The position numbers and the translations under genes were made by a program. Of a DNA stretch of 64,000 bases, positions 46,755 to 56,724 are shown in pieces. This DNA is from Atherix ibis (lineage: Eukaryota > Arthropoda > Insecta > Diptera > Athericidae): positions 64,580,951 to 64,644,950 of the forward strand of contig OY282608.1 of the NCBI GenBank assembly GCA_958298945.1. Direction: 5' to 3'. The notes below the pieces were generated by a model. It was not told the origin of the DNA. It did not search any database and saw only the letters and a list, made by a program, of their open reading frames with translations. Position 1 is the first letter of the stretch; every line of letters starts with the position of its first letter.

Positions 46755-46981
46755 TTGTTCGCTAGTTGGTTTGTTGGTTTGTTGGTTTGTTAGCTTGTTA
46801 GCTTGTTGGTTTGTTGGTTTGTTGGTTGGTTGGTTTGTTGGTTTGTTGGTTTGTTGGTTTGTTGGCTTGTTGGTTTGTTGGTTTGTTGGCTTGTTGGCTT
46901 GTTGGTTTGTTGGTTTGTTGGCTTGTTGGTTTGTTGGTTTGTTGGTTTGTTGGCTTGTTGGCTTGTTGGTTTGTTGGTTTG

Positions 46982-47482
46982 CTGGCTTGTTGGTTTGTTG
47001 GTTTGTTGGCTTGTTGGCTTGTTGCTTTGTTGGTTTGTTGGTTTGTTGGCTTGTTGGCTTGTTGGTTTGTTAGTTTGTTGTTTTTGTGATTACTTGGTTT
47101 GTTGGTTTGTTGGTTTGTTGGCTTGTTGGTTTGTTGGCTTGTTGGTTTGTTGGTTTGTTGGCTTGTTGGTTTTTTGGTTTGTTGGTTTATTTGTTTGTTG
47201 GTTTGTTGGTTTGTTGGCTTGTTGGCTCGTTGGTTTGTTGGTTTGTTGGTTTGTTGGTTTGTTGGTTTGTTGGTTTGTTGGTTTGTTGGCTTGTTGGTTT
47301 GTTGGTTTGTTGGCTTGTTGGTTTGTTAGTTTGTTGGTTTGTTGGCTTGTTGGTTTGTTGGTTTGTTGGCTTGTTGGTTACTTAGTTTGTTGGTTTGTTG
47401 GTTTATTGGTTTGTTGGCTTGTTGGCTTGTTGGTTTGTTGGTTTGTTGGTTTGTTGGTTTGTTGGTTTGTTGGTTTGTTGGC
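46982..47482 (+). repeat. Block I, copy 2 (partner 39190-39690)
   Basis: Exact offset of 7,792 bp from copy 1. The marker here is further altered to TTGTTTTTGTGATTAC. The bases 46755-46981 on its left are ordinary repeat with TTAGCTTGTTAGC near 46792 and GGTTGG near 46827. Confidence 0.83.
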
Positions 47483-49799
47483 TCGTTGGTTTGTTGGTTG
47501 TTGGTTTGTTGGTTTGTTGGTTTGTTGGTTTGTTGGTTTTTTGGTTTGTTGGTTTATTTGTTTGTTGGTTTGTTGGCTTGTTGGTTTGTTGGTTTGTTGG
47601 TTTGTTTGATTGTTGGTTTGTTGGTTTGTTGGCTTTTTGGCTTGTTGGCTTGTTGGTTTGTTGGTTTGTTGGTTTGTTGGCTTGTTGGTTTGTTGGTTTG
47701 TTGGCTTGTTGGCTTGTTGCTTTGTTGGTTTGTTGGTTTGTTGGCTTGTTGGCTTGTTGGTTGGTTAGTTTGTTGGCTTTTTGGTTACTTGGTTTGTTGG
47801 TTTGTTGGCTTGTTGGTTTGTTGGCTTGTTGGTTTGTTGGTTTGTTGGTTTGTTGGCTTGTTGGCTTGTTAGTTTGTTGGTTTGTTGGTTTGTTGGTTTG
47901 ATGGTTTGTTGGTTTGTTGGTTTGTTGGGTTGTTGGTTTGTTGGTTTGTTGGATTGTTGGCTTGTTGGTTTGTTGGTTTGTTGGCTTGTTGGTTTGTTGG
48001 TTTGTTGGTTTGTTGGCTTGTTGGTTTGTTGGTTTGTTGGTTTGTTGGCTTGTTGGCTTGTTGGTTTGTTGGTTTGCTGGCTTGTTGGTTTGTTGGTTTG
48101 TTGGCTTGTTGGCTTGTTGCTTTGTTGGTTTGTTGGTTTGTTGGCTTGTTGGCTTGTTGGTTTGTTAGTTTGTTGGCTTTGTGATTACTTGGTTTGTTGG
48201 TTTGTTGGTTTGTTGGCTTGTTGGTTTGTTGGCTTGTTGGTTTGTTGGTTTGTTGGCTTGTTGGTTTTTTGGTTTGTTGGTTTATTTGTTTGTTGGTTTG
48301 TTGGTTTGTTGGCTTGTTGGCTCGTTGGTTTGTTGGTTTGTTGGTTTGTTGGTTTGTTGGTTTGTTGGTTTGTTGGCTTGTTGGTTTGTTGGTTTGTTGG
48401 CTTGTTGGTTTGTTAGTTTGTTGGTTTGCTGGCTTGTTGGTTTGTTGGTTTGTTGGCTTGTTGGTTACTTAGTTTATTGGTTTGTTGGTTTATTGGTTTG
48501 TTGGCTTGTTGGCTTGTTGGCTTGTTGGTTTGTTGGTTTGTTGGTTTGTTGGTTTGTTGGTTTGTTGGTTTGTTGGTTTGTTGGCTCGTTGGTTTGTTGG
48601 TTGTTGGTTTGTTGGTTTGTTGGTTTGTTGGTTTGTTGGTTTTTTGGTTTGTTGGTTTATTTGTTTGTTGGTTTGTTGGCTTGTTGGGTTGTTGGTTTGT
48701 TGGTTTGTTTGATTGTTGGTTTGTTTTTTTGGCTTGTTGGCTTGTTGGCTTGTTGGTTTGTTGGTTTGTTGGTTTGTTGGTTTGTTGGCTTGTTGGTTTG
48801 TTGGTTTGTTGGCTGGTTGGCTTGTTGCTTTGTTGGTTTGTTGGTTTGTTGGCTTGTTGGCTTGTTGGTTGGTTAGTTTGTTGGCTTTTTGGTTATTTGG
48901 TTTGTTGGTTTGTTGGCTTGTTGGTTTGTTGGCTTGTTGGTTTGTTGGTTTGTTGGTTTGTTGGCTTGTTGGCTTGTTAGTTTGTTGGTTTGTTGGTTTG
49001 TTGGTTTGATGGTTTGTTGGTTTGTTGGTTTGTTGGGTTGTTGGTTTGTTGGTTTGTTGGATTGTTGGCTTGTTGGTTTGTTGGTTTGTTGGCTTGTTGG
49101 TTTGTTGGTTTGTTGGTTTGTTGGCTTGTTGGTTTGTTGGTTTGTTGGTTTGTTTGATTGTTGGTTTGTTGGTTTGTTGGCTTGTTGGCTTGTTGGCTTG
49201 TTGGTTTGTTGGTTTGTTGGTTTGTTGGCTTGTTGGTTTGTTGGTTTGTTGGCTTGTTGGCTTGTTGCTTTGTTGGTTTGTTGGTTTGTTGGCTTGTTGG
49301 CTTGTTGGTTGGTTAGTTTGTTGGCTTTTTGGTTACTTGGTTTGTTGGTTTGTTGGCTTGTTGGTTTGTTGGCTTGTTGGTTTGTTGGTTTGTTGGTTTG
49401 TTGGTTTGTTGGCTTGTTAGTTTGTTGGTTTGTTGGTTTGTTGGTTTGATGGTTTGTTGGTTTGTTGGTTTGTTGTGTTGTTGGTTTGTTGGTTTGTTGG
49501 ATTGTTGGCTTGTTCGTTTGTTGGTTTGTTGGCTTGTTGGCTTGTTGGTTTGTTGGTTTGTTGGCTTGTTGGTTTGTTGGTTTGTTGGCTTGTTGGCTTG
49601 TAGCTTTGTTGGTTTGTTGGTTTGTTGGCTTGTTGGCTTGTTGGTTTTTAGTTTGTTGGCTTTTTGGTTACTTGGTTTGTTGGTTTGTTGGTTTGTTGGC
49701 TTGTTGGTTTGTTGGCTTGTTGGTTTGTTGGTTTGTTGGTTTGTTGGCTTGTTGGTTTCTTGGTTGTTGGTTTGTTGGCTTGTTGGTTTGTTGGCTTGT
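47483..49799 (+). repeat. Satellite zone with triplicated TTTGATTG module
   Basis: A module with GGCTCG, a 7-bp GGTTGTTGG (47496 and 48599), TTTTTTGG, TTTATTTG, TTTGATTG, TTGGTTGGTTAG, the marker, TTTGATGG, TTGGGTTG and TTGGATTG is present about 1,103-1,108 bp apart, with a third, shorter copy about 440 bp later at 49.15-49.50 kb. Single-copy oddities are TTTGTTTTTTTGGC near 48721, a marker with TTATTTGG near 48893 and a slip TTTTTAGTTTG near 49645. The GGTTGTTGG module of block H recurs at 49762. There is no gene. Confidence 0.75.
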
Positions 49800-50580
49800 T
49801 GGCTCGTTGGTTTGTTGGTTTGTTGGTTTGTTGGTTTGTTGGTTTGCTGGTTTGTTGGTTTGTTTGTTTGTTGGCTTGTTGGTTTGTTGGTTTGTTGGTT
49901 TGTTGGTTTGTTGGCTTATTGGTTTGTTGGTTTGTTGGCTTGTTGGTTTGTTGGTTTGTTGGTTTGTTGGATTGTAGGCTTGTTGGTTTGTTGGTTTGTT
50001 GGCTTGTTGGTTTGTTGGTTTGCTGGCTTGTTGGCTTGTTGCTTTGTTCGTTTGATGGTTTGTTGGTTTGTTGGTTTTTTGGTTTATTGTTTTGTTGGTT
50101 TGTTGGCTTGTTGGCTTCTTGGTTTGTTGGTTTGTTGGCTTGTTGGTTTGTTAGTTTGTTGGTTTGTTGGTTTGTTGGCTTGTTGGTTTGTTGGTTTTTT
50201 GGTTTGTTGGTTTGTTGGTTTGTTGGTTTGTTGGTTTGTTGGTTTTTTGTTTTGTTGGTTTGTTCGTTTGATGGTTTGTTGGTTTGTTGGTTTTTTGGTT
50301 TGTTGGTTTGTTGGTTTGTTGGTTTGTTGGTTTGTTGGTTTGTTGGTTTGTTGATTTGTTGATTTGTTGGTTTGTTGGCATGTTGGTTTGTTGGTTTGTT
50401 GGTTTGTTGGCTTGTTGGTTTGTTGGTTTGTTGGCTTGTTGGCTTGTTGGTTTGTTGGTTTGTGGTTTGTTGGTTTGTTGGCTTGTTGGTTTGTTGGTTT
50501 GTTTGCTTGTTGGTTTGTTGGTTTGTTGGTTTGTTGGCTTGTTAGTTTGTTGGTTTGTTTGCTTCTTGGTTACTTAGTTT
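49800..50580 (+). repeat. Block J, copy 3
   Basis: Third copy of the 40.8-41.57 kb order, 9,000-9,008 bp away (1,125 or 1,126 units). It has TTTGTTTGC where copies 1 and 2 have TTTGTTGGC near 50500 and 50560, and TTTTTTGTTTTG near 50242. Confidence 0.84.
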
Positions 50581-53524
50581 GTTGGTTTGTTGGCTTGTTG
50601 GCTTGTTGGTTTGTTGGTTTTGTTGGCTTGTTGGTTTGTTACTTTATTGGTTTGTTGGCTTGTTGGCTGGTTGGTTTGTTGGTTTTTTAATTTGTTGGTT
50701 TGTTGGTTTGTTGGTTTGTTGGTTTATTTGTGTGTTGGTTTGTTGGTTTGTAGGTTTGTTGGTTTGTTGGTTTGTTGGTTTGTTGGTTTGTTGGTTTGTT
50801 GGTTTGTTGGTTTGTTGGTTTGTTGGTTTGTTGTTTAATTGGTTTGTTGGTTTGTTGGTTTGTTGGTTTGTTGGTTTGTTGGTTTGTTGGTTTGTTGGTT
50901 TATTTGTTTGTTGGTTTGTTGGTTTGTTGGTTTGTTGGTTTATTTGTTTGTTGGTTTGTTGGTTTGTAGGTTTGTTGGTTTGTTGGTTTGTTGGTTTGTT
51001 GGTTTGTTGGTTTGTTCGTTTTTTGGTTTGTTGGTTTGTTGGTTTGTTGGTTTGTTGGCTTGTTGGTTTGTTGGTTTGTTGGCTTGTTGGTTTGTTGGTT
51101 TGTTGGTTTGTTGGCTTGTTGGCTTGTTGGTTTGTTGGTTTGTTGGCTTGTTGGTTTGTTAGTTTGTTGGTTTGCTGGCTTGTTGGTTTGTTGGTTTGTT
51201 GGCTTGTTGGTTACTTAGTTTTTTGGTTTGTTGGTTTGTCGGTTTGTTGGCTTGTTGGCTTGTTGGCTTGTTGGTTTGTTGGTTTGTTGGCTTGTTGGTT
51301 TGTTGGTTTGTTGGCTTGTTGGCTTGTTGCTTTGTTGGTTTGTTGGTTTGTTGGCTTGTTGGCTTGTTGGTTTGTTAGTTTGTTGGCTTTTTGGTTACTT
51401 GGTTTGTTCGTTTGTTGGTTTGTTGGCTTGTTTGTTTGTTGGCTTGTTGGTTTGTTGGTTTGTTGGCTTGTTGGTTTGTTGGTTTGTTGGTTTGTTGGTT
51501 TGTTGGTTTGTTGGTTTGTTGGTTTGTTGGTTTGTTGGCTTGTTGGTTTGTTGGTTTGTTGGCTTGTTGGCTTGTTGGTTTGTTGGTTTGTTGGCTTGTT
51601 GGTTTGTTGGTTTGTTGGTTTGTTGGCTTGTTGGCTTGTTGGTTTGTTGGCTTGTTGGTTTGTTGGTTTGTTAACTTGTTGGTTTGTTGGTTTGTTGGTT
51701 TGTTGGTTTGTTGGCTTGTTGGCTTGTTGGTTTGTTAGTTTGTTGGCTTTTTGGTTACTTGGTTTGTTGGTTTGTTGGTTTGTTGGCTTGTTGGTTTGTT
51801 GGTTTGTTGGTTTGTTTGCTTGTTGGCTTGTTGGTTTGTTGGTTTGTTGGTTTGTTGGTTTGTTGGTTTGTTGGTTTTTTGGTTTGTTGGTTTATTTGTT
51901 TGTTGGTTTGTTGGCTTGTTGGTTTGTTGGTTTGTTAGTTTGTTTGCTTGTTGGTTTGTTGGTTTGTTGGCTTGTTGGATTGTTGGTTTGTTGTTTGTTG
52001 GTTTGTTGGTTTGTTGGTTTGTTGGTTTGTTGGTTTGTTGGTTTGTTGGCTTGTTGGTTTGTTGGTTTGTTGGTTTGTTGGCTTGTTGGCTTGTTGGCTT
52101 GTTGGTTTGTTGGTTTGTTTGCTTGTTGGCTTGTTGGTTTGTTGGTTTGTTGGTTTGTTGGTTTGTTGGTTTGTTGGTTTTTTGGTTTGTTGGTTTATTT
52201 GTTTGTTGGTTTGTTGGCTTGTTGGTTTGTTGGTTTGTTAGTTTGTTTGCTTGTTGGTTTGTTGGTTTGTTGGCTTGTTGGCTTGTTGGTTTGTTGGTTT
52301 GTTGGTTTGTTGGCTTGTTGGATTGTTGGTTTGTTGGCTTGTTGGCTTGTTGGTTTGTTGGTTTGTTGGTTTGTTGGTTTGTTGGTTTGCTGGTTTTTTG
52401 GTTTGTTGGTTTATTTGTTTGTTGGTTTGTTGGCTTGTTGGTTTGTTGGTTTGTTGGTTTGTTGGCTTGTTGGTTTGTTGGTTTGTTGGCTTGTTGGCTT
52501 GTTGGTTTGTTGGTTTGTTGGCTTGTTGGCTTGTTGGTTTGTTGGTTTGTTGGTTTTTTGGTTACTTAGTTTGTTGGTTTGTTGGCTTGTTGGCTTGTTG
52601 GTTTGTTGGTTTGTTGGCTTGTTGGTTTGTTACTTTATTGGTTTGTTGGCTTGTTGGCTTGTTGGTTTGTTGGTTTGTTGGTTTTTTAATTTGTTGGTTT
52701 GTTGGTTTGTTGGTTTGTTGGTTTATTTGTGTTTTGGCTTGTTGGTTTGTAGGTTTGTTGGTTTGTTGGTTTGTTGGTTTGTTGGTTTGTTGGTTTGTTG
52801 GTTTGTTGGTTTGTTGTTTAATTGGTTTGTTGGTTTGTTGGTTTGTTGGTTTGTTGGTTTGTTGGTTTGTTGGTTTGTTGGTTTGTTGGTTTGTTGGTTT
52901 GTTGTTTAATTGGTTTGTTGGTTTGTTGGTTTGTTGATTTGTTGGTTTCTTGGATTGTTGGTTTATTTGTTTGTTGGTTTGTTGGTTTGTTGGTTTGTTG
53001 GTTTATTTGTTTGTTGGTTTGTTGGTTTGTAGGTTTGTAGGTTTGTTGGTTTGTTGGTTTTTTAATTTGTTGGTTTGTTGGTTTGTTGGTTTGTTGGTTT
53101 ATTTGTGTGTTGGTTTGTTGGTTTGTAGGTTTGTTGGTTTGTTGGTTTGTTGGTTTGTTGGTTTGTTGGTTTGTTGGTTTGTTGGTTTGTTGGTTTGTTG
53201 GTTTGTTGGTTTGTTGGTTTGTTGTTTAATTGGTTTGTTGGTTTGTTGGTTTGTTGGTTTGTTGGTTTGTTGGTTTATTTGTTTGTTGGTTTGTTGGTTT
53301 GTTGGTTTGTTGGTTTATTTGTTTGTTTGTGTGTTGGTTTGTAGGTTTGTTGGTTTGTTGGTTTGCTGGTTTGTTGGTTTGTTGGTTTGTTGGCTTGTTG
53401 GTTTGTTAGTTTGTTGGTTTGTTGGTTTGTTGGTTTGTTGGTTTGTTGGCTTGTTGGCTCGTTGGTTTGTTGGTTTGTTGGCTTGTTGGTTTGTTAGTTT
53501 GTTGGTTTGCTGGCTTGTTGGTTT
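50581..53524 (+). repeat. Satellite zone rich in TTTAATTGG and uniform runs
   Basis: The string TTACTTTATTGG, then TTTTTTAATTTG, TTTATTTGTGTG, TTTGTAGG, a uniform run and TTGTTTAATTGG occurs near 50639-50840 and 52630-52830 (about 1.99 kb apart). Its later part recurs near 53058-53230, and TTTAATTGG alone at 52907. Long uniform TTGGTTTG runs lie near 50761-50833, 52755-52815 and 53128-53222. A 302-bp echo (TTTATTTG to TTAGTTTGTTTGC near 51890 and 52192) lies between. A slip TTTGTTTTGTTGG is near 50616. There is no gene. Confidence 0.75.
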
Positions 53525-54255
53525 GTTGGTTTGTTGGCTTGTTGGTTACTTAGTTTTTTGGTTTGTTGGTTTGTCGGTTTGTTGGCTTGTTGGCTTGTTG
53601 GCTTGTTGGTTTGTTGGTTTGTTGGCTTGTTGGTTTGTTTGTTTGTTGGCTTGTTGGCTTGTTTCTTTGTTGGTTTGTTGGTTTGGTGGCTTGTTGGCTT
53701 GTTGGTTTGTTAGTTTGTTGGCTTTTTGGTTACTTGGTTTGATGGTTTGTTGGTTTGTTGGCTTGTTGGTTTGTTGGCTGGTTGGTTTGTTGGTTTTTGG
53801 CTTGTTGGCTTGTTGGTTTGTTGGTTTGTTGGTTTGTTGGTTTGTTGGTTTGTTGGTTTGTTGGTTTGTTGGTTTGTTTGTTTGTTGGTTTGTTGGCTTG
53901 TTGGTTTGTTGGTTTGTTGGTTTGTTGGCTTGTCGGCTTGTTGGTTTGTTGGTTTGTTGGCTTGTTGGTTTGTTGGTTTGTTGGTTTGTTGGCTTGTTGG
54001 CTTGTTGGTTTGTTGGCTTGTTGGTTTTTGGTTTGTTGGCTTGTTGGTTTGTTGGTTTGTTGGTTTGTTGGTTTGTTGGCTTGTTGGCTTGTTGGTTTGT
54101 TAGTTTGTTGGCTTTTTGGTTACTTGGTTTGTTGGTTTGTTGGTTTGTTGGCTTGTTGGTTTGTTGGTTTGTTGGTTTGTTGGTTTGTTGGTTTATTGGT
54201 TTGTTGGCTTGTTGGTTTGTTGGTTTGTTGGTTTGTTGGCTTGTTGTTTTGTTGT
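53525..54255 (+). repeat. Block N, copy 1 (tandem partner 54306-55045)
   Basis: GGTTACTTAGTTTTTTGG at 53544 and 54325, TTTGTCGG near 53571 and 54352, TTTGATGG after the marker near 53738 and 54519, and two 7-bp TTTTTGGC units match at 781 bp. After TTTGTAAG near 54887 the offset is 789-790 bp, up to TTGTTTTGTTGTTTGTTGG near 54244 and 55033. The copies are adjacent. Confidence 0.86.
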
Positions 54256-54305
54256 TTGTTGGTTTGTTGGTTTGTTGGTTTGTTGGCTTGTTGGTTTATT
54301 AGTTT

Positions 54306-55045
54306 GTTTGTTTGTTGGCTTGTTGGTTACTTAGTTTTTTGGTTTGTTGGTTTGTCGGTTTGTTGGCTTGTTGGCTTGTTGGCTTGTTGGTTTGTTGGTT
54401 TGTTGGCTTGTTGGTTTGTTGGTTTGTTGGCTTTTTGGCTTGTTTCTTTGTTGGTTTGTTGGTTTGGTGGCTTGTTGGCTTGTTGGTTTGTTAGTTTGTT
54501 GGCTTTTTGGTTACTTGGTTTGATGGTTTGTTGGTTTGTTGGCTTGTTGGTTTGTTGGCTTGTTGGTTTGTTGGTTTTTGGCTTGTTGGCTTGTTGGTTT
54601 GTTGGTTTGTTGGTTTGTTGGTTTGTTGGTTTGTTGGTTTGTTGGTTTGTTGGTTTGTTGGTTTGTTGGTTTGTTGGCTTGTTGGCTTGTTGGTTTGTTG
54701 GTTTGTTGGTTTGTTGGCTTGTCGGCTTGTTGGTTTGTTGGTTTGTTGGCTTGTTGGTTTGTTGGTTTGTTGGTTTGTTGGCTTGTTGGCTTGTTGGTTT
54801 GTTGGCTTGTTGGTTTTTGGTTTGTTGGCTTGTTGGTTTGTTGGTTTGTTGGTTTGTTGGTTTGTTGGCTTGTTGGCTTGTTGGTTTGTAAGTTTGTTGG
54901 CTTTTTGGTTACTTGGTTTGTTGGTTTGTTGGTTTGTTGGCTTGTTGGTTTGTTGGTTTGTTGGTTTGTTGGTTTGTTGGTTTATTGGTTTGTTGGCTTG
55001 TTGGTTTGTTGGTTTGTTGGCTTGTTGGCTTGTTGTTTTGTTGTT
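54306..55045 (+). repeat. Block N, copy 2 (tandem partner 53525-54255)
   Basis: Second copy. It has TTTTTGGC for TTGTTGGC near 54434, TTGGCTTG for TTGGCTGG near 53777 in copy 1, and TTTGTAAG for TTTGTTAG. Both copies contain 7-bp units, so neither is in strict 8-bp register. Confidence 0.85.
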
Positions 55046-56724
55046 TGTTGGTTTGTTGGTTTGTTGGTTTGTTGGTTTGTTGGTTTGTTGGTTTGTTGGT
55101 TTGTTGGCTTGTTGGTTTGTTGGTTTGTTGGCTTGTTGGCTTGTTGGTTTGTTGGTTTGTTTGCTTGTTGGCTTGTTGGTTTGTTGTTTTGTTGGTTTGT
55201 TGGTTTGTTGGTTTGTTGGTTTGTTGGTTTTTTGGTTTGTTGGTTTATTTGTTTGTTGGTTTGTTGGCTTGTTGGTTTGTTGGTTTGTTAGTTTGTTTGC
55301 TTGTTGGTTTGTTGGTTTGTTGGCTTGTTGGCATGTTGGTTTGTTGGTTTGTTGGTTTGTTGGCTTGTTGGATTGTTGGTTTGTTGGCTTGTTGGCTTGT
55401 TGGTTTGTTGGTTTGTTGGTTTGTTGGTTTGTTGGTTTGTTGGTTTTTTGGTTTGTTGGTTTATTTGTTTGTTGGTTTGTTGGCTTGTTGGTTTGTTGGT
55501 TTGTTGGTTTGTTGGCTTGTTGGTTTGTTGGTTTGTTGGCTTGTTGGCTTGTTGGTTTGTTGGTTTGTTGGCTTGTTGGCTTGTTGGTTTGTTAGTTTGT
55601 TGGTTTTTTGGTTTGTTGGTTTGTTGGTTTGTTGGTTTGTTGGTTTGTAGGTTTATTTGTTTGTTGGTTTGTGGGCTTGTTGGTTTGTTGGTTTGTTGGT
55701 TTGTTGGCTTGTTGGTTTGTTGGTTTGTTGGCTTGTTGGCTTGTTGCTTTGTTGGTTTGTTGGTTTGTTGGCTTGTTGGCTTGTTGGTTTGTTAGTTTGT
55801 TGGCTTTTTGGTTACTTGGTTTGTTGGTTTGTTGGTTTGTTGGCTTGTTGGTTTGTTGGCTTGTTGGTTTGTTGGTTTGTTGGTTTGTTGGCTTGTTGGC
55901 TTGTTGGTTTGTGTGTTTATTGGTTTGTTGGTTTGTTGGTTTGTTGGTTTGTTGGCTTGTTGGTTTGTTGGTTTGTTGGCTTGTTGGCTTGTTGGTTTGT
56001 TGGTTTGTTGGCTTGTTGGTTTGTTGGTCTGTTGGTTTGTTGGCTTGTTGGCTTGTTGGTTTGTGTGTTTGTTGGCTTGTTGGTTTCTTGGTTTGTTGGC
56101 TTGTTGGCTTGTTGCTTTGTCAGTTTGTTGGTTTGTTGGCTTGTTTGCTTGTTGGTTTGTTAGTTTTTTGGCTTTTTGGTTACTTGGTTTGTTTGTTTTT
56201 TGGTTTGTTGGCTTGTTGGTTTGTTGGCTTCTTGGTTTGTTGGTTTGTTGGTTTGTTGGCTTGTTGGCTTGTTGGTTTGTTGGTTTGTTGGTTTGTTGGT
56301 TTGTTGGTTTGTTGGTTTTTTGGTTTGTTGGCTTGTTGGTTACTTAGTTTGTTGGTTAGTTGGCTTGTTGGTTTGTTGGTTTCTTGGCTTGTTGGCTTGT
56401 TGGTTTGTTGGTTTGTTGGTTTTTTGGTTTGTTGGTTTGTTGGTTTGTTGGTTTGTTGGTTTGTTGGTTTGTTGGTTTGTTGGTTTGTTGGCTTGTTGGC
56501 TTGTTGGCTTGTTGGTTTGTTGGCTTGTTGGTTTGTTGGTTTGTTGGCTTGTTGGTTTGTTGGTTTGTTGGTTTGTTGGTTTGTTGGTTTGTTGGTTTGT
56601 TGGTTTGTTGGTTTGTTGGTTTGTTGGTTTATTTGTTTGTTGGTTTGTTGGCTTGTTGGTTTGTATGTTTGTTGGTTTGTTGGCTTATTGGTTTGTTGGT
56701 TTGTTGGCTTGTTGGTTTGTTGGT
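55046..56724 (+). repeat. Satellite zone before the terminal duplication
   Basis: Its first part repeats the 52.15-52.56 kb order about 3,050 bp away (TTTATTTG, TTAGTTTGTTTGC, TTGGATTG). The second part has TTTGTGTGTTTATTGG near 55912, TTGGTCTG near 56026, TTGTCAGTTTG near 56117 and several TTTCTTGG units that I did not find together elsewhere. The marker occurs near 55801, and with TTTTTTGG before it near 56168. There is no gene. Confidence 0.72.
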
